Source of the DNA: Rostratula benghalensis
Taxonomy: Eukaryota > Chordata > Aves > Charadriiformes > Rostratulidae
Reading direction: 5' to 3'
DNA length: 64,000 nt
Assembly: GCA_013399305.1 (NCBI GenBank)
Contig: VXAI01000244.1
Span: 705,022 to 769,021, forward strand
In this document: in pieces, positions 47,957 through 60,509 of the stretch
Layout: each line of letters begins with the position of its first letter
Position numbering within the stretch: the first letter of the stretch is position 1
Translations under genes and position numbers: made by a program
Notes under the pieces: model-generated
The model's database searches: none
Told to the model about the DNA's origin: nothing
Seen by the model: only the letters and a program-made list of their open reading frames with translations

Positions 47957-48110
47957 GGGGGCACCGGGCCCGTTACCGGGGCCCGTTACCCTGGAGACCG
48001 CCGCGAGCTCGGCGCTCGACTGCCCCAGCCTGCCTCGCCTCGCCCCGCCCTCGCCCAGGCAGCGATAGGAGAGCGCCGAGCCCGGCCCCGCCCCCGAGCG
48101 GAAATCAACA
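47957..48110 (-). promoter_or_regulatory. PHTF1: PHTF1 CpG promoter / 5' UTR
   Basis: A very CpG-rich stretch directly upstream of the PHTF1 ATG. It has GC boxes (ccccgccc at 48043-48050; ccccgccccc at 48086-48095), two copies of gggcccgttacc near 47967-47990 and no TATA box. The CpG richness continues into the first introns (to about 47370). Confidence 0.75.
47985..47998. promoter_or_regulatory. PHTF1: Candidate RFX X-box
   Basis: GTTACCCTGGAGAC matches 11 of 14 positions of the palindromic X-box GTTGCCATGGCAAC, about 30-40 bp upstream of the PHTF1 ATG. RFX factors drive testis and ciliary genes. This is motif matching only. Confidence 0.3.
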
Positions 48111-48119
48111 GCCAGGCCG

Positions 48120-51100
48120 TAAAGGACAAAATCAGACTTTGTTTATTAAAAAAATACTTTACAGGAAAAAATTCTATGCATTCCGTTGGACTATTTTACA
48201 AAGAAATAGCTTAACAGTTTGACACTGGTGTACAGTCAGCTACGGAGGGAGACGCGCCGCGCTGGGGCGGGCCCAAGGCCCCGAGCTCAGGTCAATAAAT
48301 AGACTAAGGCCGCACAAAGCAAACAGGCTCCCAGGCAATTGTACACGTCCTCCGCGGGCACACACCTTAGATAAATTAAAACCACAGAAAAAAAAAACAA
48401 AAACTCGTAGCTGCCAATCAAAATCAAATCAAACCACAAGAAGAGCGATACAGGAATCTCTTTACACGTTGTACAAAGGAACCAGAACCGCAGCCCTCGC
48501 CCGGGGCACACATGGCAGGGAAAAGCCGCTTTTCCCAGAGCAGACCCTTCCCTTTCCCCGCAGCCCCGGCGCTGCCACCACCCCGGGAACCCGCCCTCCC
48601 AGAGCCACCCCGGGCCCGGCCGCGGAGAGGCCCCGAGGCTGCTCCCTGTGCAGGGAACCTGAACTGCGAGGGCAGGAAAACCAGCAGAGAGCCCTTTTTC
48701 TCAATGGCAAGATCTATACCTGTGAAAAATGTTAATTATAAATCCCCTGAGAACACTTCACCGAGTGTCCCACCTTCCTGGAAGAGAACGTGTCAAGTAT
48801 CTGCACAAAATGACTTGTAGCGTATCTAAAGGAGAGGAAACCAGAACTGAAGGGTATTTCATCTTTAACAGCATTTTGCTAGTCCATTTCCAGCACAACC
48901 GAGCCACTGGCCAGTAGCCCAAGGGACAACTTTAATCAACAGCACTTTATTTTAAGAGCAGCTGAGACCCAGAGCTGTTATCTCACAGCTGATCACTCAT
49001 CACAGACAGCGCCTGGCCACTTCGCAGCGTCTCCAGCGTAAAAAAGGAGCGGTTTCTGGTTGTCAGCCAACACACACAGCCCAGGGCAGATCCTCAGAGT
49101 GGGAAACCAAGGATTTCCAGTAACTGACCCCTGCCTTGGGAGCTATGGATTGCTCTGGATCTGCCTGGGTGCTGCTGAGAATGAGCAGAACAACCCATGG
49201 AATCTGCCAGAGTGCAGTTCTCTCATTACTTAGGCTGTTTTGTGAAATCTTACAGAGAAATCCAAAGAGACGGTTATTTAACATGAGAGATATTAAAAAA
49301 TATCTACTTTGACCTACCCAAAACCCAGAGATTTGTTTTGCTCAGCAAACGCTAAGTGGCTTGAACTCATTACTTCATTTCTAAACAGCGATAGATTACA
49401 AAAAAAAAATAAAAATCAGTATTTTACATATCTTGCTCTGGAAAACATTTGCATCTTTCACATCCAGGCATTGTTCTAGTTCTGCTCTGTTGTTTTCAGT
49501 GCGATCAAAGCGATCTGGAAACAATGGCTAGAGACAGTTTAGCAACTGGCTTCAGATCCCTTCCCTCTCATACTTTGCACCCAGAACTGAGGTGGAGTTC
49601 AGAAGAGTGTTATTTTGGTTAACACATACCAAAACTGATAATGTATCTAGGCAATAGACTTTTATTAAATTTGTTCTCTCTTCCTCAGTCTTCCCAGCAT
49701 GCTAGAACAGCATCAGCCACATTCAAGTCATTTGAAGATACGTTTCTGTGTTTAAATCAGTCATGAGTTGGTATTGAGTTAGTAATTGAACAGAACATAA
49801 AGAGAACATGACACTGTTAGTCACGTCCCTCCACCCAGAGAGATATCAGAGCATTTTCCTGGTATTTCAGGCTGTAGTCACAGAGTTCACTAAAGCTACA
49901 GTTCTGAAAGCAACACAAGCCACTCTGGTCACTCTATTAGAATTCACAGAGGATTTCCAAACCGACTGCCTCTTCACTCTACTTCAACTTCCACTATAAA
50001 ACAGACAAGTTGGTGTGTGTGGGCTCTTCAGCTGTTTGTTCTGCCTTTAAAGTTCTGTTTGCAGAACAGCTGTGGTATCTGCAGATTTGTCAATTCCTGA
50101 GTGATTGTACGCAGTGCTGGCTGCCAAGGAACACTGTATGGATGCACCTCTACTGACAGGACCAAAGAACAGCACGTGTGAGGAGCGAGATGGGCACTTG
50201 GAAGACTAGCAGACTTGGTAAAAAGGAAAGAACACCCTTGGGTAATATGGTCTTTGAATGGGAAGGATGAACTGAAACCACTATTGCCTGTGAGGAATTT
50301 TACTTTGCACAACCCTTAAAGCTATGAAATTCCTCTCAACATAAGAAGTGGAAAAAACCCACCAGAGAACAGAGGGCTCATTTATGAGCCCATCTGGGTC
50401 ATCTAGAATTTCTGCTAAGATTAAATTACACCCCTGCATGAATCACATTACTTTTCATCATAAAAGCTTTCCATTCTAACACCTTATTTACACAGATTAC
50501 TAAACAAGTCACTACCACTTCAATCTGTAAATTAGTTTTAAATTGAAATATTTCCTAGTCCTCATTTTTGTACCGAAGACAATACATACATACACATAAG
50601 GAATAATACAGGTTCTAACTAATCACTGCAGTATCTTCTGATGATTATTTTTCTATCAGTTTAAAATAGTGACCTCTACACTGAGGTGCTAATATGTATA
50701 TAAAAGCCTACACAAACAATATTGCACAAAGTAAGATTGATAATAGAGTAACATATTTTAGAGACCCTTATAAAGAGAAGAAGAATAATTGATATTAAAA
50801 AGATGCATCCAGAACTAACACAGCATCTTTGCTTTTGTCTAGTCTAACATAGTGTTTCAAATCTTTCCTACCCCAGTGAGGATTAGAACAAGTAATCTTA
50901 TCTGGAGACAGCTTAAGTTGCACCAAAACCCAACTCGTACTCTAGATGTGGGGAGAGGGGAGAAAGGGAAGGGGCTTCTCCTTTCGATGGCTGGACGGGG
51001 CAGTAAAAAATGGGGTGAGTGAACGTCAAATACAGATAACATGTTAACATTCAGAAATATTGAAAGATTGTTTAAAAACTGTTGATAGCTGACACTCTGC

Positions 51101-52117
51101 ACAATTAGCACGTGCCACTGATTTTGCCACAGCCCTGGGCACCCAGAAGCTACACATGGAAACAGCACTCCGATGCCAGAATAATTTTATTGTGAAATAG
51201 TGATACAGAACTTCCTAGGACAAGGACGGCCGTCCCGTGTCAGTCAGTTACCAACTCAAGGCTAATATTAAGTGCATCAGTACAAGGGAAAGTGTGGTTC
51301 CACTGGATACGTTACGACCTGATCAAAACAAGCTGCCAAGTTGGTTAGTATTTTAAAGCCTTAAAGTGCTCAAAGATAGCAGTTTCCTCCACGAGACTAC
51401 CAGTAGGTTCTCCCAATTCTGACACTAGTATCATTCATGTTCAGAGAAGATTTATTTTGGAAGCAAAACCCTCACACCAAACAACATAAGCAGTGCTATG
51501 AAAAGTGTTAGGGTCAGTAAGTCCTTGCATTTCAACAGGATCAGACACTTTCTTCAGTTAATTTTATAGATTACCTTTTGCAGTAACTGTATGAAATAAA
51601 GATCAATTTCTATAGCTTGTATATAAACCAACATGTCAAGAACAGACATACCAAAGATTTCACAAATCATCAAAAGTGCTGTGCTTTCTGTTTTTTCTTT
51701 TTTTTAAGCAATTCAAATGAGATGGGAAAGTCACTTTGCAAGTCTTCTACAAAAGCGTCGCTTTCTGGTGAAGATCAGAGATAAAGTAAAAGTAGGGAAA
51801 TAACACTGACCAGTACAGTTCAACCATTTCACGTTCCTGGAGGAATTTCATTCTGATTTTGAGGAGATATTCAATATCTCTTTACTTAAACAGAAAGAAG
51901 TGGTAGACCACTGTTACAGGTTGTACTAAGGGGTTAAAATACAACTTGAATTTTGCATAATCTGTGTAAAAAAGATATGCTTGACATTTTGGAATGTCAC
52001 CTTTCTTTATAGAATTATAGGCAAGATTTCTCCAATAAAACATAAGCCAGTTATAAAACTATAACTTCACATCAAAATTTTAAAAAGTTGTTAAAAAAAT
52101 GTTTAATTATATACATA
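48120..52117 (-). other. RSBN1: RSBN1 3' untranslated region (inferred extent)
   Basis: About 4 kb of AT-rich sequence after the RSBN1 stop with no coding region I can support. Minus-strand AATAAA hexamers occur at 51456, 51191, 49666, 48951 and 48147 (upper ends). They would give 3' UTRs from about 0.7 to 4 kb. The last lies about 190 bp above the PHTF1 ATG. Confidence 0.55.
48142..48147 (-). terminator. RSBN1: Candidate distal RSBN1 poly(A) signal (AATAAA)
   Basis: A minus-strand AATAAA just before the sequence turns CpG-rich at the PHTF1 promoter. It is the last canonical signal before PHTF1. Usage is not shown by sequence alone. Confidence 0.5.
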
Positions 52118-52576
52118 TCACACAGAAGAGCCTGCATGATCCTGTGGATTGTGTTGCTGATCAGACTCTATTTTAAAACCTGGAAGGGCCTGGGCCACCT
52201 GATCTGGGTGCACAAGTCCTGATACTGGAGCAGCAGAGGAGAGCAGCCCTGGCCTGAGCTGCATCTCTACACCTGGTTCCTCAGACTCTATTTTTACACT
52301 CACGCACTGGGGTTCACCGTCTGACTCTGTCTTTCCAGGAACGCTACTGTTGAGGCTTGAACTGCCTTCTGCACTCTGAGAGGTCTCCCCCACGGGGTGA
52401 TACTGTTTAAGTCTGATGTGCCAGGCTAAGCTGCAGACTGCTGACACGGTTTTGAACTGATGAATGACATTTCTAGGGATGAAGTAGATGTCATTGTCAC
52501 ACAACTGAATCCTAGCATAGCGAATGCCTTCCCGTCTCATTTGGTTTAGTTTGGCTTCATCCACCCATTGAACACA
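52118..52576 (-). CDS. RSBN1: RSBN1 exon 7 (C-terminus, stop)
   Basis: It encodes [20 protein letters not shown] and [20 protein letters not shown], then a variable tail ending [14 protein letters not shown] and a stop at 52120-52118. The first half is near-identical to human; the tail is diverged. Confidence 0.96.
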   Translation of the reverse strand, partial: CVQWVDEAKLNQMRREGIRYARIQLCDNDIYFIPRNVIHQFKTVSAVCSLAWHIRLKQYHPVGETSQSAEGSSSLNSSVPGKTESDGEPQCVSVKIESEEPGVEMQLRPGLLSSAAPVSGLVHPDQVAQALPGFKIESDQQHNPQDHAGSSV

Positions 52577-55500
52577 CTGAGAGAAGGAAAGATGGGAAAG
52601 TTAGTGTATACTCTGTTTAAAATAAACTCAGTACCCCCCTATTTTCAACATACTTCATGTCTAAATCAGAATGTTTAACAGATAAAACTTCAATTTTAAA
52701 ATGAAGTTTGAGACTTTTAAAATGTAATTTATGATCTGCATATCTTAGGAGAGGCCAATGAAGGGTTAAGAGGATTCTACAGTTACAGCTGAGAACAGTA
52801 GGTTCCATACGAGGCCGCGTTGTTTCAGCCAACAGGGTCCTAAGACAACATCAGTAAATTAGAAAAAGCAGAAATAGGCATATGTGACTTCCCAATCAGC
52901 TGCTAATTGTACTGTAGCACGTTACCATGACTTGCAGCACAAGCCCCAGCTTGGCAGAAAGGAGAAGCAGCTGGACTAGGTGATCATTGTAAGTCACTTC
53001 CAACTGAACTATTCTGTTCTGAAATGTGACACAGGAAACTGCCCAGAAGAGCTGAGAATGGAGGGCAGGAAGGGCTCACCATACAGTGGACCTGGAAACG
53101 GTCAGAAGCTACTGCCAAAGGGCTAACAACGAGCTGTCATTAGGGAAGGTTCGGTACCTGTGACACTGGAGGTTCATGCAGGTCCAACTGAAGTCTCTGC
53201 ACAACATCAGTGAAGTCTTCAGCATGAAAACAAACCACATCTTTGGTTATACGAGGTTGGTCGCTCCTAGAAATAGATGAGAATTCCAGGAACTTTTAAA
53301 GAATGAGTTATAAAGAACTATAGCTCTTCCCAGCAGAAAGTTTCATTGAACCAACCTCATACTTCAATTTTACACTGGGCATGAAGTCTTATTGATTCTC
53401 AATACACACATTATTCTGAAAAGGAGATATAATTCACAGAGGCTTGGTTTTTGTTTGGTTGGTTTTTTTCATTTTACTTCTTTCTTGATGCACACACAAG
53501 AGAAGTGATGCTTCATGGACAAACAGTTCTGAAATATCCAAGAACTAGGTTCAAATTGCTACTAGTGAAGTTCTCTGTATGCTCTAGGAACCACAATTTC
53601 CCTTAATTCTTCCATTCTATAATTAGCCAGAATAAATCTGTATTATAGGAAAAACAATGTAATTCACACATGGTACCTTAAGATTTATTTTGTGTGTCAC
53701 TAAGATTTTCCGCAAGCCGCTGTTGCAGCTCTTCTTCTGCCTCAAGAGGAGGCCAAAACCACAGGTACATAGCTTGTGTGGTTCAGGCTCTAGACAGCAT
53801 GTACTTCATTACAGGGTTTAAACCATTTCTTTCATTAAGCTTGTTTTCCACGGAGTATTTTTTTGTTTTCCCTTAAGAGAAAAAGTGTTTAGAATTACCC
53901 CCTCCCGCCAGGACGGTTGCATCTCGGTGGCACTTACCATTCCCCAAACTGCACAGCCTTGAGAACCCCCACAGCAGCCGTGCTCTGCCAGTCAAAGCCC
54001 TGCCCCACGTGGTCCGCGTGGGCTCTCGTTCGGTCTTCGAACAGGACCTCGCGGGGCTCACTGGTCCGAGGTAGGTACTGCAGATTCTTGATTTCATTCA
54101 TGGACCTCAAAGGGATAAAAAACACATACTAAAAAAACGTTTCAGACTACCCAAAAATGAATACCTATATTAAAACAATCTTACAGTATTCTGTGCTGGA
54201 GGCTTTAAAAATCAAAGACAAAGCACTTCCCTCTGATTTCTTCTAGGCTTCTACTCAACAATAAAATATTGAAACAAACAGAGCAAAGCACAATTCAGGT
54301 TATGAGATCAAACCTCATAAAACAAATCCAATCATTAAAACAGTATTTTCGTTCTGTTGTGCTGAAATAATGCTTCCAGGAATTTAATGGTATGTAAAAT
54401 ATAGCTATTTTAATAGGTATGGAAGTTTAATTAGTACACCCAAAAATTCTGCTGGAAATTAGAATTAAAATATACTTCCAACTTTAGCTCCTAAAATTTG
54501 TTCTACAGCACCCTCTTCCTGAGAAAGACAGCAAATACACACACCCACACACCAATTCTTCCCCAGCAGCCAGACGAGATTACAAGTGCCCTAGCACTGA
54601 CATTAAGGTGGGACATGAACAGTGTAAGGATCTCTGCTGGTTTAGAGCCTTTCACCTCCCCACTAAATTCTCTGCACAGAATTAAGAGAAATAAAAGCGT
54701 CCTGAAGGAAAATAAAAAGATATTTCAGTCTTAGTAAGCCATTGATCTAGGATATAATACCACAAGTAGTGGTGAAAGAAAATAAGCATCACAAACAGCA
54801 CATTTGTCTTATCCACTGAGCCAACTTCAAACAGAAATGAAAGTTAAAAACTTAAATCTGAATTCACCTTTTGAGGAACTAGTTACATAAAGTATTTTGT
54901 TTTGTTCTGAAATCTAATGCAGACATAACTGTGATGTTTTGTATTTAATGCAGAAAAAGAAGCAGAACATAAGGTTACCGGCGCCGTTTGAATGGGGATT
55001 TTGGCATATCAGCTGTTGGGATCATCTGCTCCCCTGGTCTCACCCACATTATGGGACCATCGTCACTCTGGGACCTGCACTGAAGTCTGAGACTGGACAG
55101 AGTGCCCCAGGGCAACGTCATCTAGAAGAAAACAAAAACAAAACAACCCACAAAACACACATAACACAAAACACTGGGTGAGATAAAAAAATTAAATGAT
55201 GCCTTTGGTAAAACTGTTTCCAACTTGTTGTCAAACGAATTGCATAGAACCCAAAATAAGCTCCAGAGGTAAAGTGTATTCCAAACTAGCTTTATCAAAC
55301 TTCAGTTTTTAGGGAAGTAGATGATTCTGTAGTGTGTATATGATAAACTGTATTTAATTTTTAATAATTTACACAACTGTAGCTACCAAATTCAGTACCT
55401 TTTGTTTGGAGGCAGTAAAGAATGTATCTCTGTACCCCAAAGAACAAGCCCATCAATAGAGAGAATATGTTTCTAATTACTTGGAAATATAGAAACTTAG

Positions 55501-58500
55501 TAATTGTTTAAGTATCTATTGCAATCTAAAGAAAACCCCACAAGTTCCTGCTTACTCTGAGAAATGGAGATTCTTCTAACATATCCAGGAATTCTGGGAA
55601 GTAGTCCCCAACTTCTTCATCCACTGCTCCAACAAGGCTGATCTGCCGCATGGGTCCTGCTCTGTAGGTTCCACAGCAGTACGTTCGATTGACCTGGGGG
55701 GGCAGAAAGGGAGAGACAACACCACCACAGCTTTGGTTGTGTCACGAGAGACAAAACTTGATTAATGCAATACACCAGGGCACAGCTGAGCTGAACCTTG
55801 GCCTGTTCTACAGCTATTTCCTTAGAGGTGCCTCTGGGAAGATGCACAGAGACTGTTTAGAACGGATGCTATAGGGTACCCCAGGAGAAAATGAGTTATT
55901 GTTAGATCCACTAAGACCTTTCTCAAAGTTCCTTACTCTGGTTTAAAGTACAGTTCTTGTTTAGGAACCTGGCCTGGGCCATTCCAGTTTACATGGCCAT
56001 CAGACATTAACAACTTGGTCCTTTCTTTGCTGTAATTTGTTCACTATCTGCCTTTAAAAACAATAGTGGATCACAGGAGCACTAACTGCCACCACCTATG
56101 GACCAGATCACGTGCCACCTTCACCCTTGTAAAGGGGCCATGGGTAGAAAGACCCCTCAGGAGTCCTGTGCCTTTCAGGCCACCACACAGGCTTCACTGC
56201 CCCACACACTATCACACAATAAGAAGTTATAAGCATATTTAAAATAAGCTCCTCAGTGCTCAGGGAGCCATTCCACAGCAGCTGAACGATGTGCCGATCC
56301 GTGTTTCACACACGGTAGCCAGCACCAGTGTTTCCTGAGGTCACAGACCTGGTACCTGTGTGTTCCCGAGAGCCCAGGGTTAAGCAAGGAGTGCCCTTTG
56401 TAGGCTAAGACAGGACACAGATGAGGCATAATCTGGAGGCAAATCAAGAATAAGCTGCAGGAGTTTCTTCCCGTTTTCCAGGAAAAATGAATCGGTTGAC
56501 AGTGACAATATTTGGGTATGGCAAGGCAGCTATAAAACCAGGCATGCAAACACTTTGCTCCAAGGGGAAAGCTAGAACACAAGGCTGCTAACTCTTTACA
56601 GCAGAAAGGAGGAGGATGGTGACACACCACTGCAGCAAGGGTTGTGTTCCACCAAAACCTGACAGGTATTTCAGTAAGGCCATCAGGCATTATTTACATG
56701 ATTTAAGTGATAAACTAAAGTTTGCAGTACGGGTGCACAATTTCTCCATGTTATACTCCGATAGCTTCTGTAAAAAAAAAAAAAAGCAAAACCCAATAAA
56801 CTTGTCCTTCCAGAGTTCCAGAGTAAAACACCTTTTTGCAGGAGTAAGGGAAGTTACAGTGGGGCAGACAACCAAGCTGCAGCGTGGTTCACAAACCAGG
56901 GCTGTCAGTAAAAGTAAGCTTTTCTGACAGCATGTTCCAGGAAAACCTACCCTGTTACCACCTCTTGGCTGCTTCTCCCACCTCCTGCCCAGAAGCACCT
57001 TATGCAAAACCAATTTCACTTCCAGCTCCCTCCCACTCCCTCCCAAAACCCAGCTCCTCCGACCACAGAGAGAATTCATCAGGCAGCTGATCTGTTCCTT
57101 CTTGGGGAAAGGCAGAAGGGGGTTTTCAAGTCCAGGTATATTCCAGTTCAGAAAGACATAGACACAGGGAAAATAAGAGCTCACTCTGTGCTGCTCAGGA
57201 CTTGGGAACGGATGCATGTCCTTATGTGGAGAAAGCTCTCAAGTTACTGTTCCATGATTTGAGTCTTGGAAGCATCTTGAAAGCCCTTAGTCCAAGTGAA
57301 TAGCTCCAAACTAAAGCTTAGCTTCAGCACTAATGCATTAGAACAGATGAGTCAGTGCCAAGGCAAGCAAAAAATCCAAAGAACGTTGACCCTTAAGTAT
57401 TTTAATGTACAGAAACCAAACAGTTATACTACAAATAGACATGGGAGTGCTTGGTTGTAAACACTCAGTTTACATTGTCCTCTCTGACATGACAGCGAGT
57501 GAATTCACCTTGTGAGGGAGTTAGTTATCACTAGATTTTTCATTAAGTCTTCCAGATTAAAGTCTTTATTTCGAATTGGAGACACTTCCTACTGAAATCC
57601 AGTTTGTCTGAAAAGCCACACAAAACAGCTGAATGCTGTACAAGCCAAAGGTCAGATGAAATGGCAAGTTAACTTGCAGTTTACAGATCAAAGTTTGATT
57701 TCTTGACAGTGAGCCTCCAGGACTCCAAACCACCTAATGCCCAAAATCCCCTCTCCCCAGCCTGGGTCGGGGCAGCAAACAGGTTCACAGATACAGGAGG
57801 GTCAGCACAGAATGGAGGCCACTTTTAACTGGGTATCAACTAAAAATAACAGTCAGTATCACAGCACAGAACAATGCTGTACCACGCTTAACCTGCAAAG
57901 GCACAACTACAAACTGCTTTTGTATGACATGATCCCTCAACCCAGGAGGGAAGGGAAGCTTGCCCTGCTTGCTCATTCCTCAGCAGCGCTGCACGGCAGA
58001 GGAACAGCCAGACTCTCCCTCCCCACACTGCATTAAGGGGAAGCTTCACCCTTCAGCAAAGACAAGGGAGCCTGTGACACTTGTGTTTTAGCAGCCCCCA
58101 CAGCCAGATCCACCCTCAACTCAAACACATCCACCCAAACTAGACACCGTAGCACTGTACATGCTCTGAAGGCCCCTCTCCGCTGTCCCCAGTTGAGGGA
58201 CCTGCACTCCCTGCGTCGGCTCAGCCTGAGCAGCACCCACAGACCCGGCCAGGGAGGATGAACCAGGTCACGCTGGAGCCGGGTTAGAGAGGTGTTTTAG
58301 ACCAACCAAACCTTATGTCATGACTCAATCTTCATCAACTTCAGATAGTACTTAAAATAGAATTAATTGAAATGCCAGCACAGACTAGAACCCAGTGAAG
58401 CTTCTTATTTGTGACCATACGTTCCTCACACAAGTATTTATAGGATGAGCTATTCACGTTCACAAGACAGAGACATTCACCAAGAAAAATATCTGGCTGG

Positions 58501-60509
58501 CATCTTTACCCATTTAGGGGATCATCACAGACACTTGAAGTAAATTCGAGTGTAGTCGTGATGCCAGAGAACACAGATCAATCACTCACAGGGAAGCCTC
58601 TAAAGCCCAACCCGTGGACAGGTTTCCCACCTGCAGAGCACACGTCTGTGCTGGGCAGAGCAGCCCCTGCGCCCAAACAGGCAGATTTTGGAGAAACATG
58701 CTCCCAGATGCAGCTTTGTCAGCACAAGGAATTACTTAAACCAAGAAACAGAAGCTGGTTTACAACAGGAGCTGCAGCAGCTATTCATTATCAAACAAAT
58801 TCATAGGTGTCAGAGCCACTCACTCAATGGTATTTATGATAAATGCTGGAAGTATTCAAAGACACACCAAGTGACCACGAAGTCACTGTCTGTGCAGCAG
58901 TAACAGCTCTTCCAGCACAACTCTTGCTGATAAGCAGATCTGGAGAGATCCCCAACACCCATCCACCAGCATTACCATTTCAAAGCCTGTTACTAAAGAA
59001 AGTCCTTTCCAACAGTGCCCTGCACAACAGACTCGGGTCTTCCCTTCCAACAGGTGAACCAGTAAAAGTAACAAAGGTCTTACAGTCTTTAAAAGAGCAG
59101 TTTGAATCTGTTCTCAGACTAGACTAAGCCAGAAGATGTTTTATTCCATCCAAAATAAATTTACCTAAACTGCAATATTGCTTTATGTCCATAGACAGTC
59201 CTAAAGTCCTAACCTTGATCACAAGAGTCAAATGCAAGGAGTTTTCTTAGGGGAATCTGGAAATTGGTGTACTTATTAGTGTTGCATCTATTTAAGATGC
59301 AGTTCAAGAATCTAAGACAGTATAAGCCAATTATGAAAATTCAAGGTAGTATATAAAACGAAAGCCTTTTTCAAAGGCAATTAAAAAGCTATTCTAACCA
59401 CCTCTCCGAAGCTGGAAAGTTTAGATAACACCCAGCATCAGCTACTGACAGAACCAAGATGTTAAAAAACCCCAACTCATTTGCTGAGAGCAATACACTG
59501 AAAGCTGAGCAGCAGTTCCAATCTGAAAGACTCATACAGGCTTACGAGTTCTTTTGAGCAATGTCAGTGTTCCCCCAAGTTTAGATCAAGTGAAAGTCTG
59601 CAAGAGGGTAAGTGCAGTCTTTCTACAGGTCTGAAACATGCTTCACCAGTGGGCACAAGAGAGCTTTAAGCAGGAGCAGGAACAAACAGCACAGCAGTAG
59701 GAGTTCCAGCATCACCTTTTTTCATCTGCTAAGAAAAAAGTTTTTGCCTGACCTACTTCAGGCCATCCCTTCTCTGCATTAACGAGATCAATCAAATCTA
59801 GCTGTTGTGCAACTCTTACGCCTTTAAACAGTTCTTACCTGAGAGTGAAAGTTTGAAATTGTTGTCGTTTCAATGTCCTTCTTGCCCAAAATTTCCATTT
59901 TCACTGGAGTGTTAGGGAAGTTAAAAGCAAAGTAATCCAGGAAGTCTGGTAAATAAGCAGCAGCTCCGTGCACTATGGCTAATGCATAGTAAGCTGCGTT
60001 TTTATCATTTTCACTGAATGACAACGCCAGAAACTCTTCTGCAAATCTCTCCATCTCCACTGGAGACAAAAATGAGAGTTCATCCATGTAAGCATGAAGG
60101 ACCAGAGCACCACCATTGGACTGATGTTCTTCATGAATGAAGTTACTAAATTTAGTGCCAGTTTTCAAGAAGCTGCTGCGAACAGAGTGCTCCTGGTGCG
60201 TCACAAATGGTGTTTGTACTCCCTGGGGTATCCGGTATTCTTGCATCCCCAAATTCAGTCTGCAGAGCTGCTCATCCTTCAGGTACCTGAAGGATTCCTT
60301 GTTCATCTCTAAGTTGTCACACTGTCCTGGAGACAGAGTCTCCTTGTCGATGCGAGTGAGTCCGGCACACACAGTCTGCACTTCCTTGTTGTACATCTTC
60401 AGGCGCTTCCCTCTCATATCTTCCCGGTGTTTCTTTTTCTTTTTTTTCTTTATCTTCTTCATAATAAGACTGTCAGCTCGCTGGGTTTTACCATTTTCAT
60501 CCAGAGTTT
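52118..60509 (-). CDS. RSBN1: RSBN1, round spermatid basic protein 1 (exons 2-7; first exon outside)
   Basis: Nuclear protein of the RSBN/DPY-21 family, JmjC-type histone H4K20 demethylases (also named KDM9). Six exons splice in phase into 562 residues; the matching part of human RSBN1 is about 570. Visible, numbered from the first codon here: a Lys-rich nuclear signal [14 protein letters not shown] near 20, the conserved block [20 protein letters not shown], and an HxD pair (H347-A-D349, in RAHADHV). A distal H449 in [10 protein letters not shown] resembles the third metal ligand of JmjC domains; this ligand assignment is my inference. The Ser/Glu-rich C-terminus ends GSSV. The N-terminal His/Pro-rich third, in exon 1, lies right of the window. 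RSBN1 is upstream of PHTF1 on the same strand. Confidence 0.96.
52971..53020 (+). mobile_element. CR1-like LINE 3' end fragment
   Basis: The stretch ctggactaggtgatcattg, then cacttccaactgaactattc and tgttct, resembles the conserved 3' tail of bird CR1 retroposons (consensus from memory: GACTAGRTGAYCTTTAAGGT, CCTTCCAACCCAAACCATTC). It lies in the RSBN1 intron between exons 6 and 7. It is short and degenerate, so old. Confidence 0.65.
53158..53266 (-). CDS. RSBN1: RSBN1 exon 6
   Basis: It encodes [20 protein letters not shown] and [16 protein letters not shown]. The split Trp is completed by the first base. The donor is gtaccg. Confidence 0.95.
53938..54105 (-). CDS. RSBN1: RSBN1 exon 5 (HxD region)
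   Basis: It encodes [40 protein letters not shown] and onward to VQFGE. It contains the putative HxD metal ligands HAD. The donor is gtaagt. Confidence 0.96.
54979..55121 (-). CDS. RSBN1: RSBN1 exon 4
   Basis: It encodes [40 protein letters not shown] and KSPFKRR with a split Arg. The acceptor is ttcttctag and the donor gtaacc. Confidence 0.95.
55556..55693 (-). CDS. RSBN1: RSBN1 exon 3
   Basis: It encodes [40 protein letters not shown] and ESPFLR. The acceptor is tgcccccccag and the donor gtaagc, phase 0. Confidence 0.96.
55694..59838 (-). other. RSBN1: RSBN1 intron 2
   Basis: A 4.1-kb intron. I found no supported exon, RNA gene or clear mobile element in it. Open frames here are short and show no family motif. 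Confidence 0.7.
59839..60509 (-). CDS. RSBN1: RSBN1 exon 2
   Basis: It encodes [13 protein letters not shown], the poly-Lys signal, [36 protein letters not shown] and onward to [11 protein letters not shown]. The acceptor is ttgctgccag; it enters in phase 1, completing a Glu codon. The donor is gtaaga, phase 0. At 671 nt it is the largest fully coding exon of the gene here. Confidence 0.96.
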
